From assembly GCF_004571025.1 (NCBI RefSeq), contig NZ_SPQT01000012.1, positions 62,001 through 126,000 on the forward strand: 64,000 bases of DNA, read 5' to 3'. Below, one piece after another: positions 26,973-36,101 of the stretch. Position 1 is the stretch's first letter. Each line of letters opens with the position of its first letter. Made by a program: the position numbers and the translations under genes. This stretch comes from Bradyrhizobium niftali (GTDB lineage: Bacteria > Pseudomonadota > Alphaproteobacteria > Rhizobiales > Xanthobacteraceae). Under the pieces are notes generated by a model that made no database searches, was not told the DNA's origin, and saw only the letters and a list, made by a program, of their open reading frames with translations.

Positions 26973-28646
26973 ATGCTGGCGCGACTGTCGATCCGTGACA
27001 TCGTCCTGATCGAACGGCTCGATATCGAATTCGCCACCGGACTCGCGGTTTTGACCGGCGAGACCGGTGCGGGCAAATCCATCCTGCTCGATGCCTTTGC
27101 GCTGGCGCTCGGCGGCCGCGGCGACGCCGGCCTCGTGCGCCACGGCGCGGAGCAGGGGCAGGTCACGGCCGTCTTCGATATCCCCAAGAATCACCCCGCG
27201 ACGAAGATCCTTGCCGAGAACGGCCTCGACGACACCGGCGAGATGATTCTCCGCCGCGTCCAGCTCGCCGACGGCCGCACCCGCGCCTTCATCAATGACC
27301 AGTCGATCAGCGTGCAGACGCTGAAGGCGGTCGGCGCCGCCCTGGTCGAGATCCACGGCCAGCATGACGAGCGTGCGCTGGTCGATGCCGCCACTCACCG
27401 CCGCCTGCTCGATGCCTTTGCCGGCCTCGAGAAGGACGTTGCAGTCGTTGAGTCGCTTTGGGAGGCGCGCCGCACCGCCAACACCGAGCTGGAGGAGCAT
27501 CGCGCCGGCATGGAGCGGGCCGCGCGCGAGGCCGACTATCTGCGCCACGCCTCCGACGAGCTGAAGCAGCTCGCCCCCAAGGACGGCGAGGAGACCGCGC
27601 TGGCGTCCCGCCGGACCACGATGATGCAGGGCGAGAAGATCGCCTCCGACCTGCGCGAGGCGCAGGAGGCCGTCGGCGGCAATCACTCGCCGGTCGCGAC
27701 GCTGTCCGCCGCGGTGCGCCGGCTGGAGCGCCGCGGCGTCAATTCGCCGGCGCTGGTCGAGCCCGCGGTCAAGGCGATCGACGCCGCGATCAACGCGCTG
27801 GAGGAAGCCGACCAGCATCTCCTGGCCGCGCTGGCCGCAACCGACTTCGACCCGGCCGAGCTCGAACGCATCGAGGAGCGCCTGTTCGCCTTGCGCGCCG
27901 CCTCGCGCAAATATTCGACGCCGGTCGACGGGCTCGCCGCGCTCGCCGCCAGATACGCCGCCGACGTCGTACTGATCGATGCCGGCGCCTCGCGGCTGAA
28001 GAAGCTGGAGCAGGCTGCGATCGAGGCCGATGCGCGTTATGCCGCTGCCGCGAAGAAACTGTCGATGGCGCGGCAGAAATCGGCCGAGAAGCTCAACAAG
28101 TCCGTCAATGCCGAGCTCGCCCCGCTCAAGCTCGAGCGCGCGAAATTCATGACCCAGGTCGAAACCGACGAGGCCGCGCCGGGGCCGCAAGGCATCGACC
28201 GCGTCGAGTTCTGGGTGCAGACCAATCCAGGCACCAAGCCGGGCCCGCTGATGAAGGTCGCCTCCGGCGGCGAGCTGTCGCGCTTTCTCCTGGCGCTCAA
28301 GGTCGTGCTGTCGGACCGCGGCTCGGCGCCGACCCTCGTGTTCGACGAGATCGACACCGGCGTCGGCGGCGCAGTGGCCGACGCCATCGGCGGGCGCCTG
28401 GCGCGGCTTGCCGGCAAGGTGCAGGTGATGGCCGTGACCCACGCCCCGCAGGTCGCCGCGCGGGCCGACCAGCACCTGCTCATCTCCAAGGACGCCCTCG
28501 ACAAGGGCAAGCGCGTCGCCACCCGGGTCAATGCGCTGGCCGCCGACCACCGCCGCGAGGAGATCGCGCGCATGCTCGCCGGCGCCGAGATCACCGCCGA
28601 GGCGAGGGCGGCCGCAGACCGGCTGCTCAGGGCGGCGACGGCTTAA
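26973..28646 (+). CDS. recN: DNA repair protein RecN
   Basis: A 557-residue SMC-like ATPase for double-strand break repair. Walker A GETGAGKSILLDAF lies near the N-terminus, followed by coiled-coil arms. The ABC signature ASGGELSRFLLALK and Walker B TLVFDEIDTGVGG lie near the C-terminus. It follows bamD closely in a likely shared transcript. A family C repeat follows. Confidence 0.96.
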   Translation: MLARLSIRDIVLIERLDIEFATGLAVLTGETGAGKSILLDAFALALGGRGDAGLVRHGAEQGQVTAVFDIPKNHPATKILAENGLDDTGEMILRRVQLADGRTRAFINDQSISVQTLKAVGAALVEIHGQHDERALVDAATHRRLLDAFAGLEKDVAVVESLWEARRTANTELEEHRAGMERAAREADYLRHASDELKQLAPKDGEETALASRRTTMMQGEKIASDLREAQEAVGGNHSPVATLSAAVRRLERRGVNSPALVEPAVKAIDAAINALEEADQHLLAALAATDFDPAELERIEERLFALRAASRKYSTPVDGLAALAARYAADVVLIDAGASRLKKLEQAAIEADARYAAAAKKLSMARQKSAEKLNKSVNAELAPLKLERAKFMTQVETDEAAPGPQGIDRVEFWVQTNPGTKPGPLMKVASGGELSRFLLALKVVLSDRGSAPTLVFDEIDTGVGGAVADAIGGRLARLAGKVQVMAVTHAPQVAARADQHLLISKDALDKGKRVATRVNALAADHRREEIARMLAGAEITAEARAAADRLLRAATA

Positions 28647-28647
28647 G

Positions 28648-28760
28648 CCTCGTGTCCCGGACGCGGCGCAGCGCGCCGTGAGCCGGGACCCAGAATGCCG
28701 CCGCATGGGCCCCGGCTCTGCAGTGCACCGCTGAACGAGCGCTACACTGCGTCCGGGGAA
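28648..28760. repeat. intergenic repeat, family C copy 2
   Basis: CTCGTGTCCCGGACGCGGCG at the left, GAGCCGGGACCCAGAA and CATGGGCCCCGGCTCTGCAG inside, CTGCGTCCGGGG at the right. The same block order as the copy at 14913. It lies between recN and ligA. Confidence 0.75.
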
Positions 28761-28813
28761 CAAGACCTCCGCCCATCTTTACCCTCCCGCCCGCTCCGTC
28801 GTATCCAAGCACC

Positions 28814-30961
28814 ATGGCAAGAGCAGCAAAATCCAAACCGCTCCGTGACGTCGCCGAGCTCACCAAGGCGCAGGCCAAGGTCGAGCTCATGCGGCTCGCG
28901 CTCGAGCTCGAAGAGCATGACAAGCGCTACTATCAGGATGACGCGCCCACCGTCACCGACGCCGAATACGACGCGTTGCGCCAGCGCTTCAACGCGATCG
29001 AAAAACGCTTTCCGGAATTCGTCAGCTCGGAATCGCCCTCGCAGAAGGTCGGCGCTGCGCCGTCAGGCCGCTTCAGGAAGGTGCGGCATTCCCTTCCCAT
29101 GCTGTCGCTCGACAACGCCTTTGCCGAAGAGGACGTGCGCGACTTCGTCGGCCGCATCGTGCGCTTCCTGAAGCTCGACGACGACAAGATCGACTTCTCC
29201 GCCGAGCCGAAGATCGACGGTCTCTCGATGTCGCTGCGCTATGAGGGCGGCGAGCTCGTCACCGCCGCGACGCGCGGTGACGGCGCGGAGGGCGAGGACG
29301 TCACCGCCAACATCCGCACGCTCGAAGACGTCCCGCAAAAGCTCAAGGGGCGCAATATTCCCGACATCTGCGAGGTGCGCGGCGAGGTCTACATGACCAA
29401 GAAGGCCTTCCTCGCGCTCAACGAGCGGCAGAAGGCCGAAGGCAGCACCATCTTCGCCAATCCGCGCAACTCGGCCGCCGGCTCGCTCCGCCAGAAGGAT
29501 CCGACCATCACCGCCTCGCGCCCCCTGGGCTTCTTCGCCTACGCCTGGGGCGAGATGAGCGCGATGCCGGAGGCGACGCAGAGCGGCATGATCCGCTGGT
29601 TCGAGCGCTGCGGCTTCAAGACCAATCCGCTGACCAGGCTGTGTCACTCGGTCGAGGAGCTGATCGCGTTCCATCAGAGGATCGAGGAAGAGCGCGCCGA
29701 GCTCGACTACGATATCGACGGCGTCGTCTACAAGGTCGACCGCATCGACTGGCAGGAGCGGCTCGGTTTCGTCTCGCGCACGCCGCGCTGGGGCATCGCA
29801 CACAAATTCCCGGCCGAGCGCGCCATGACGGTGCTGCGCGACATCGAGATCCAGGTCGGCCGCACCGGCTCGTTCACGCCGGTCGGCAAGCTCGAGCCGG
29901 TCGGCGTCGGCGGCGTGATCGTGCAGAACGTCACGCTCCACAACGAGGATTACATCAAGGGCATCGGCAACAAGGGCGAGGTGCTGCGCGAGGGCCGCGA
30001 CATCAGGGTCGGCGACACGGTCGTGATCCAGCGCGCCGGCGACGTCATCCCGCAGGTGGTCGACGTCGTCCTCGACAAGCGGCCGAAGAGTGCCAAGGAA
30101 TTCCACTTCCCCAAGAAGTGCCCGTGCCCGCTGCACACCGACGTCACGCGCGAGGAGACGGCCGCCGGCGAAGAGGGCTCGCGCGCCCGCTGCACCGGCG
30201 AGTTCGCCTGCCCCTATCAGAAGATCGAGCACCTCAAACTGTTCGTGTCGCGACGCGCCTTCGACATCGACGGCCTCGGCGAGAAGCAGCTCCAGTACTT
30301 CTTCGACGAAGGTTTTGTGAAGGAGCCCGCCGATATCTTCACGCTGGAGAAGCGCAACGCGAAACTCAAGCTCGAGGAGATCGAGGGCTACGGCGCCACC
30401 TCCGTGCGCAACCTCTTCGCCGCGATCGAGAGCCGGCGCAGAATCGCGCTGGAGCGTTTCGTCTATGCGCTCGGCATGCGCCATGTCGGCGAAACCACCG
30501 CGCTCGCGCTGGCGCGCGGCTACGGCTCCTGGGAGGCGTTCCACGACGCCTGCCTCAAGGTCGCCAAGGGCGACGAGGAGGCGATGGCGGACATGGATGC
30601 GCTCGACCAGATCGGCGACACCGTGATCAAGAGCATCGCCGACTATTTCGGCGAGAGCCACAACCGCGGCATCGTGGAGCGCCTGACCAGGGAAGTCGAG
30701 ATCGTCGACGCGGAGAAGCCGAAGAGCAACTCGGCCGTCGCCGGCAAGACCGTTGTGTTCACGGGTTCGCTGGAGAAGATGACGCGCGATGAAGCCAAGG
30801 CCACCGCCGAGCGTCTAGGGGCGAAGGTGTCGGGCTCGGTGTCGAAGAAGACCGATCTCGTCGTCGCCGGCCCCGGCGCTGGCTCGAAGCTCGCCGAGGC
30901 CAACAAGCACGGCGTCAAGGTGCTGACCGAAGACGAGTGGCTGAAGCTGATCGGGGAGTGA
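28814..30961 (+). CDS. ligA: NAD-dependent DNA ligase
   Basis: A 715-residue replicative ligase. The domains in order are: Ia region (YYQDDAPTVTDAEYD), the adenylation domain with AMP-accepting Lys133 in EPKIDG, the OB fold, a four-Cys zinc finger (Cys residues around KKCPCPLHTD and the ARCTGEFACP segment), helix-hairpin-helix repeats, and a C-terminal BRCT domain (GKTVVFTGSLEKMTRDEA). Complete and typical. Confidence 0.98.
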   Translation: MARAAKSKPLRDVAELTKAQAKVELMRLALELEEHDKRYYQDDAPTVTDAEYDALRQRFNAIEKRFPEFVSSESPSQKVGAAPSGRFRKVRHSLPMLSLDNAFAEEDVRDFVGRIVRFLKLDDDKIDFSAEPKIDGLSMSLRYEGGELVTAATRGDGAEGEDVTANIRTLEDVPQKLKGRNIPDICEVRGEVYMTKKAFLALNERQKAEGSTIFANPRNSAAGSLRQKDPTITASRPLGFFAYAWGEMSAMPEATQSGMIRWFERCGFKTNPLTRLCHSVEELIAFHQRIEEERAELDYDIDGVVYKVDRIDWQERLGFVSRTPRWGIAHKFPAERAMTVLRDIEIQVGRTGSFTPVGKLEPVGVGGVIVQNVTLHNEDYIKGIGNKGEVLREGRDIRVGDTVVIQRAGDVIPQVVDVVLDKRPKSAKEFHFPKKCPCPLHTDVTREETAAGEEGSRARCTGEFACPYQKIEHLKLFVSRRAFDIDGLGEKQLQYFFDEGFVKEPADIFTLEKRNAKLKLEEIEGYGATSVRNLFAAIESRRRIALERFVYALGMRHVGETTALALARGYGSWEAFHDACLKVAKGDEEAMADMDALDQIGDTVIKSIADYFGESHNRGIVERLTREVEIVDAEKPKSNSAVAGKTVVFTGSLEKMTRDEAKATAERLGAKVSGSVSKKTDLVVAGPGAGSKLAEANKHGVKVLTEDEWLKLIGE

Positions 30962-30991
30962 GGTGGGCGCCTTCCTGACCTCCTGCTCCGC

Positions 30992-31094
30992 TGTCATCGC
31001 CCGCGCAGGCGGGCGATCCAGTACGCCGCGGCCTCTCCGTATCCCTGCACCGTCTCTGGAATACTGAATCCTCCGCCTTCGCGGGGGATGACAC
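30992..31094. repeat. palindromic intergenic repeat, family B copy 2
   Basis: TGTCATCGCCCGCGCAGGCGGG at the left (palindromic arms), the shared CAGTACGCCGCGGC core, and CCTTCGCGGGGGATGACA at the right. It lies between the convergent ligA and the exporter gene and may serve as a two-way terminator. Confidence 0.8.
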
Positions 31095-31130
31095 CGAGGG
31101 TGTTGTAACGGCAGTCGCTCACCGCGACGG

Positions 31131-32408
31131 CTACATCATCCCGCTCTCTTCCTCCTCCGCCTGCTCGATCAGCGTCTCGCTCACCACGATCTCGCGACGG
31201 GGGACGACGAAGATCATCATGCAGGCGCAGAGCAGCGAGACCGCGAGCACGGCGGAGGTCAGCGGCAGCGTCGTCGAGGAGTGGCCGCCGAGATAGGCGC
31301 CGAACTGCGACATCAGCGCGCCGATGCCCTGCTGGAGGAAGCCCATCGCGCCCGACGCGGTGCCGGCCGCTTCAGGGCGGATGCTGATCGCACCCGCGGC
31401 GGAATTCGCCATCACGAAGGCATTGCCGGCCATCACGATCATCTGCGTGCCGAACAGCCAAGCGGGCGCTTCATTCCAGCCGGCAAAACTCCAGAACAGG
31501 TTCAACAGGCTGCCGCCGAGCTGAAGGCAGAGCCCGAACCAGATCAGCTTTTCCAGCGCGTGGCGCGGCGCAAAGCGCACGCAGAGCAGATTGCCGACGA
31601 GATAGGCAAAGCCTGACGTCGCAAACCACGCGCCGTATTCGGCGCTGCTGCGGCCCATCTGCGTCACCACGATATAGGGGCCGCCGCCGGCGAAGGTGAA
31701 GATGATCTGCGAGGCCAGCACCTGGCACATCACGTAGCCGACGAAGGCGCGGTTCCTGATCAGGATGCCGATGTCGGCGCGAAAGCCGCTGCCGGCCGCG
31801 CGGCTGCGGCGCGTTTCCGGCAGCGCCACGGCGATGCCGACGGCGACCGCAACTGCGCCGATGGTGATGGCGTAGAAGATCGCGCGCCAGCCGAACGCGG
31901 TCTCGATCAGGCCGCCGGTGAGCGGCGAGAGCATCTGTCCGATCATCAGGGCCGCGACGACGAGGCTGATCATGGAGGCGACGCGCTGGCGCTCGTAGAT
32001 GTCGCGGATGATGGCGCGGCTCACCACCATGCCGGTGGCGCCGCCGAGCGCCTGGAAGAAGCGCGCGGCGATCAGTTGCGGCAGGTTCTGCGCGAAGATG
32101 CAGGCAACGCTCGCCGCCACCATCAGCGCGAGCCCTGCGAGCAGCACCGGGCGCCGTCCGAACTTGTCCGACAGCGGCCCCATGATCAGCTGCGAGCAGG
32201 CGATGCCGACCATGAAGAGCGACACCGTCATCTGCGCGACCGAGATGTCGCTGCCGAAGTTCGTCGCCAGCACCGGGAGCGCCGGAACCAGCATGTAGAG
32301 CGAGATCGGCGCAATGCCGGTCATGACGACGAGCAGCAGCAGCACCACGCGCGAGGTCGCGATGGTCTTCATTGCCGCTTCCGGCGGCCTGCTGATCATG
32401 CCGTGCAT
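31131..32408 (-). CDS. Bcr/CflA-type drug resistance MFS transporter
   Basis: A 425-residue, 12-segment major facilitator protein of the DHA1 drug:H+ antiporter type. The loop 2-3 motif GPLSDKFGRRPVLLAGL and the motif-C-like GATGMVVSRAIIRD are both present, as in Bcr/CflA exporters. The start at 32408 (MHGMISRP) or 32372 (MKTIATSRVV, which has a GGAAG at suitable distance) cannot be decided. The substrate is unknown. It lies alone, convergent with ligA. Confidence 0.88.
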   Translation of the reverse strand: MHGMISRPPEAAMKTIATSRVVLLLLVVMTGIAPISLYMLVPALPVLATNFGSDISVAQMTVSLFMVGIACSQLIMGPLSDKFGRRPVLLAGLALMVAASVACIFAQNLPQLIAARFFQALGGATGMVVSRAIIRDIYERQRVASMISLVVAALMIGQMLSPLTGGLIETAFGWRAIFYAITIGAVAVAVGIAVALPETRRSRAAGSGFRADIGILIRNRAFVGYVMCQVLASQIIFTFAGGGPYIVVTQMGRSSAEYGAWFATSGFAYLVGNLLCVRFAPRHALEKLIWFGLCLQLGGSLLNLFWSFAGWNEAPAWLFGTQMIVMAGNAFVMANSAAGAISIRPEAAGTASGAMGFLQQGIGALMSQFGAYLGGHSSTTLPLTSAVLAVSLLCACMMIFVVPRREIVVSETLIEQAEEEESGMM

Positions 32409-32561
32409 GCGTGTCCGTCTCTGACAGGTTCGAATCGGACTGTAGCTTGCTCGCGCAAGACCGATATCGGCGTTTCGGAATGCGGCTATACGGATTCCGG
32501 GACGGTTATGATGAGGGCATGATGGCGACCGATTGGGCGCGTTGCTCGCGCTACAAAAGCG

Positions 32562-32664
32562 GTGTCATTCCCCGCGAAGGCGGGGAATCCAGTATTCCAG
32601 AGACAGAAGTGGGATACGGAGAGGCTGCAGCGTACTGGATGCCCCGCCTTCGCGGGGCATGACG
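32562..32664. repeat. palindromic intergenic repeat, family B copy 3
   Basis: TGTCATTCCCCGCGAAGGCGGG at the left and CCCGCCTTCGCGGGGCATGACG at the right are near-perfect inverted copies, with inner TCCAGTATTCC and GTACTGGA arms. The rest of the 322-base gap between the two minus-strand genes (32409-32730) shows no other feature. Confidence 0.85.
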
Positions 32665-32730
32665 GTTATTGTGGGGAAGCAGCGTTGCACAAATCGCGTA
32701 GTGCTATGCGCTGCACTCTGAATGACGACC

Positions 32731-34560
32731 TTACGCCTTCAGCTCCGCCGTCGCCTGATCGAGCCACGCTTTCGTTGTCTCGTCCAGCGCCGGCCCTACC
32801 GCGGCCCTTACACGCGCGTGGTAGGCATTGAGCCAGTCGAGCTCGTCGCGGCTCAGCATGGCGACGTCGATCAGCCGGCGGTCGATCGGCGCCAGGGTCA
32901 GCGTCTCGAACGCGTTCATCGGCTTCTCGGCGCCCTTGATGTCGGCGGCGACCACGAGCTCGAGGTTCTCGATGCGGATGCCGAAACCGTCGGTCTTGTA
33001 GTAGCCGGGCTCGTTGGAGAGGATCATGCCGCGCTTCAGCGGCGTGGTGCCGAGCTTCGAGATCCGCGCCGGCCCTTCGTGGACGCTGAGATAGCTGCCG
33101 ACGCCATGGCCGGTGCCGTGCTCGAAATCGACGCCGGCGGCCCAGAGATATTGCCGCGCCAGCGTGTCGAGCTGAGCGCCATTGGTGCCGTCGGGGAAGA
33201 TCGCGCGCGCGATCGCGATATGGCCGCGCAGCACGCGGGTGAAGCGGTCGCGCATCTCGCCCGTGGGCTCGCCGACCGCCATGGTGCGCGTCACGTCGGT
33301 GGTGCCGTCTTCATATTGCGCACCGGAATCGATCAGCAGCAGGTCGCCGGGCGCGATGCGCCGGTTGCTCTTGCGGGTGACGCGGTAGTGCACGATGGCG
33401 CCGTTCGGGCCGGTGCCCGATATGGTCGGGAACGACACGTCCTTCAGCGCGCCGGTGTCGCGGCGGAACGTCTCCAGCGCTTCCACCGCGTCGATCTCGG
33501 TGAGCTTGCCGCTGGGCGCTTCGCGATCGATGAAGGCGAGGAAGCGCGCCAGCGCCACGGCATCGCGGCGATGCGCCGTCTGCGTGCCCCTGATCTCGGT
33601 CGCGTTCTTGACCGCCTTGAGCAGCGCAATCGGATCGCTGCCGCGCACAGGCTTGCCGCCGGCGCCGGCGATCAGCCGGCTCAGCGCATCGGCCGCGGTG
33701 GCATTGTCGAGCGCGATCGCGGCGCCGCTCTTGGCCAGCGCCATCAGCGTCGGCGCCATCGCATCGGGCTCGCGCACGTCGGCCGACTGCTCGAGATGGT
33801 CGCGCGTCAGGTTGGAAAGCTTGCGGTGGTCGATGAAGATGGTCGGACGGCCGTCCTTCGGCACCAGCGCGTAGGACAGCGGCAGCGGGGTGTGCGCGAC
33901 GTCGGCGCCGCGGATGTTGAAAGTCCAGGCCACGGCATGGCTGTCCGACAGCACCAGCGCGTCAGCGCCGACGTTGGCGATCTCGCTTTTGATCTGCGCC
34001 AGCTTCTCGGCCTCGCCGATGCCGGCATGTTGCATTCCGTGCACGGCGACGGGGGCAACCGGCGGCTGCGGCCGGTCGTGCCAGACCGCGTCCACCGGAT
34101 TGCTGTCGACCGCCACCAGCTCGGCGCCGGCCTTGGTGCAGGCGGCGGCGAGGCGCTCGGCTGCCGCAAAAGTGTGCAACCAGGGATCAAATCCGAGGCG
34201 GTCGCCGGCTTTCAGATGCGCCGACACCCAGCTCTCCGGCGGAGGGTCGATCAGCGATTCCACCGCCCAGGCCTTTGCGTCGACCTGCTTGGCCGCCTGG
34301 ATCGTGTAGCGGCCGTCGACGAACAATGCGGCCTCGTGGGCCAGCACCACCGCCAGGCCTGCCGATCCGGTGAAGCCGGTCAGCCAGGCGAGCCGCTCTT
34401 CCGAAGGCGCCACATATTCATTCTGCTGCTGGTCGGCGCGCGGAATGACAAAGCCGGTCAGCTTGCGGCGGGCGAGTTCTTCGCGGAGTGCGGCTAGGCG
34501 CGCCGTCAATGCGACGCCGGCCTCGGGCTCCTCGAATGTCTGGAAGTGTGCTTCGAACAT
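32731..34560 (-). CDS. M24B-family aminopeptidase P-like metallopeptidase
   Basis: A 609-residue Xaa-Pro aminopeptidase-type protein. Two creatinase-like N-terminal domains (about residues 10-300) precede the pita-bread catalytic domain. Its metal ligands are visible as the two Asp in DSGAQYEDGTTDVTRT, His in HGVGSYLSVHEGP, Glu in LSNEPGYY and Glu in IENLEL. A C-terminal extension (LNAYHARVRAAVGPALD) is typical of the eukaryotic-like long form (about 600 residues), not the 440-residue PepP. Cytoplasmic: no signal peptide. Confidence 0.93.
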   Translation of the reverse strand: MFEAHFQTFEEPEAGVALTARLAALREELARRKLTGFVIPRADQQQNEYVAPSEERLAWLTGFTGSAGLAVVLAHEAALFVDGRYTIQAAKQVDAKAWAVESLIDPPPESWVSAHLKAGDRLGFDPWLHTFAAAERLAAACTKAGAELVAVDSNPVDAVWHDRPQPPVAPVAVHGMQHAGIGEAEKLAQIKSEIANVGADALVLSDSHAVAWTFNIRGADVAHTPLPLSYALVPKDGRPTIFIDHRKLSNLTRDHLEQSADVREPDAMAPTLMALAKSGAAIALDNATAADALSRLIAGAGGKPVRGSDPIALLKAVKNATEIRGTQTAHRRDAVALARFLAFIDREAPSGKLTEIDAVEALETFRRDTGALKDVSFPTISGTGPNGAIVHYRVTRKSNRRIAPGDLLLIDSGAQYEDGTTDVTRTMAVGEPTGEMRDRFTRVLRGHIAIARAIFPDGTNGAQLDTLARQYLWAAGVDFEHGTGHGVGSYLSVHEGPARISKLGTTPLKRGMILSNEPGYYKTDGFGIRIENLELVVAADIKGAEKPMNAFETLTLAPIDRRLIDVAMLSRDELDWLNAYHARVRAAVGPALDETTKAWLDQATAELKA

Positions 34561-34748
34561 GGTGGATCACTTTAGGATTATGGGGATCGCTCCGCAATGT
34601 GGACGCATTCGCGGCGCATCTGGCATGGACTGTGCTTGAAAAAGTTCCGCTTGAGTCGAGTGGAGTAAATGGATGCGGCCTTTGAGCTCCGTCCGGATAA
34701 CAGGGAAGTTCGAGCAAGTGTTTCTACTCAACGGCGAGGGGACACACG

Positions 34749-34928
34749 ATGCCAGCGTTCACGTTTGAGAAGATTTCGCCGCCGGCCCGCCGGGCCCCGG
34801 CCGCAACCACACCGAAGAAGCCGCGCGGTCTCATCAGCCAGATGATCGACCGTATCGCCGAGCGCCGCGCGAGGCGCGTCTTGCAGGGTGAGCGCGCGAT
34901 GCGCCGGGACGAGAAGCCGGCAGAGTAG
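34749..34928 (+). CDS. small basic conserved hypothetical protein
   Basis: A 59-residue protein starting MPAFTFEKISPPARRAP. It is rich in Arg/Ala with a basic helix (GLISQMIDRIAERRARRVLQ) ending DEKPAE. A GGCGAGGGG ribosome-binding stretch precedes the ATG. I recall similar short proteins annotated as hypothetical in Bradyrhizobium, but have not checked. Size and charge could suit a nucleic-acid-binding or membrane-surface protein; no function can be assigned. It is divergent from the aminopeptidase and has a repeat directly after it. Confidence 0.6.
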   Translation: MPAFTFEKISPPARRAPAATTPKKPRGLISQMIDRIAERRARRVLQGERAMRRDEKPAE

Positions 34929-34948
34929 CGTGGCGATGGCGATGTCGT

Positions 34949-35042
34949 CGTAGGGTGGGCAAAGGTGCAGAGCGCCGTGCCCACCACCTCCCCGTGATCG
35001 CAGATGAACTCGGTGAGCACGCTTCGCTTTGCCCACCCTACG
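34949..35042. repeat. inverted repeat element, family F
   Basis: CGTAGGGTGGGCAAAG at the left and CTTTGCCCACCCTACG at the right are exact inverted copies around a less ordered centre. The two ends are the kind of repeat scattered in rhizobial intergenic regions. It fills the space between the small basic protein and prmA (convergent). Confidence 0.85.
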
Positions 35043-35058
35043 CCGTCACCGTTGCACT

Positions 35059-35946
35059 TCACCCCACCTTCCGCAGCAACAGGCTGCTCCACCCCTCGAT
35101 CCGCAAATGCCGCAGCGGCACGAGGCCGCGTGCGCGATAGGCGGCGATCACGGCGGGGGCCTGGTGCGTCAGCAGGCCGGAGAGGATGACGAGCGCGCCG
35201 GGCGCCAGGTGCCGCGCCATCGGGCTCGCCAGGTGCCGCAGCGGATTGGCAAGGATGTTGGCCAGCACCAGGTCGAACCGGCCCGCCCGGGTGAAATCCG
35301 GCGCGGCGAAGCCGGTGGCGCGGATCACCCGCACATGGTGACCGACTTCGTTCAGCCGGCCGTTCTCGGCCGCCACCCGCACCGAGGGCGGGTCGATGTC
35401 GGAGGCAAGCACGGCGCGATGCAGCGCCTTCGCGGCCGCGATCGCCAGCACGCCGGTTCCGGTGCCGAGGTCGAGCAGGTTCCTCGGGCGGGAACTCTTC
35501 AGGACATGGTCAAGCAGGAGTAAACAGCCGCGCGTGGTGCCGTGATGGCCGGTGCCGAAGGCGAGCGCCGCCTCGATCTCAATCTTGAGCTTGTTCGGCG
35601 CGACGCGGTCGCGGTCATGGCTGCCGTGCACGACGAAGCGTCCGGCCGGCACCGGGACGAGATCTTCCAGGCTGGCCTTGACCCAGTCCTTGGCTTCGAC
35701 GGTATCGAAGGCAAGAGTGTCGGCGATGTCATTTCCTGCCGAATTTACAACGAGTTCGCGCAGCCAGGCCTGGTCCGGCGCATCCGCAAAATGCAGCGTG
35801 ACGTCCCATTGTCCATCCGGCCGCTCGAACGCGGCGACCGCCGCATCGCCCTCGAAGAACACCTCGGTGAGCACGTCGACGACACGCCGGGCAGCGGCCT
35901 CGGTGCCGATCGAAAAGCTGGCGCGATGGGTGGGAGACTTCTGCAT
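35059..35946 (-). CDS. prmA: ribosomal protein L11 methyltransferase
   Basis: A 295-residue SAM-dependent methyltransferase that trimethylates ribosomal protein L11. A substrate-recognition N-terminal domain (about residues 1-110) precedes the Rossmann domain. Motif I is LLDLGTGTGVLAIAAAKAL, and the family motif LVLANILANPLRHLA is present, as is ALAFGTGHHGTTRGC just before motif I. Standard length. It is divergent from the pilin gene. Confidence 0.95.
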   Translation of the reverse strand: MQKSPTHRASFSIGTEAAARRVVDVLTEVFFEGDAAVAAFERPDGQWDVTLHFADAPDQAWLRELVVNSAGNDIADTLAFDTVEAKDWVKASLEDLVPVPAGRFVVHGSHDRDRVAPNKLKIEIEAALAFGTGHHGTTRGCLLLLDHVLKSSRPRNLLDLGTGTGVLAIAAAKALHRAVLASDIDPPSVRVAAENGRLNEVGHHVRVIRATGFAAPDFTRAGRFDLVLANILANPLRHLASPMARHLAPGALVILSGLLTHQAPAVIAAYRARGLVPLRHLRIEGWSSLLLRKVG

Positions 35947-36023
35947 ACTAGGGTTCCGTCAGGTTCAATTTTTGGAACTTTTGTTCCCGATTTTTCGCAT
36001 AACTTGCAATTCCGGGATTAACC

Positions 36024-36074
36024 CACCCGAAGGTTGCGTCCCGTAGATTTTCGGGTGTTGGGGCCAACCAACAC
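36024..36074 (+). promoter_or_regulatory. mutually exclusive hairpins in the pilin leader
   Basis: Stem A: CACCCGAA (36024-36031) with TTCGGGTG (36050-36057). Stem B: GTGTTGG (36055-36061) with CCAACAC (36068-36074). Both are perfect, and they share bases 36055-36057, so only one can form at a time. They end 17 bases before the ribosome-binding site of the Flp pilin. This is consistent with a translational or attenuator-type switch. Confidence 0.45.
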
Positions 36075-36101
36075 AGCTTGAAATAGAAACGGAGGCGAGT
36101 C

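Noticed and set aside
26937..28763. A 608-codon minus-strand frame opposite recN
   Set aside because: Antisense shadow of recN, with no domain and atypical composition.
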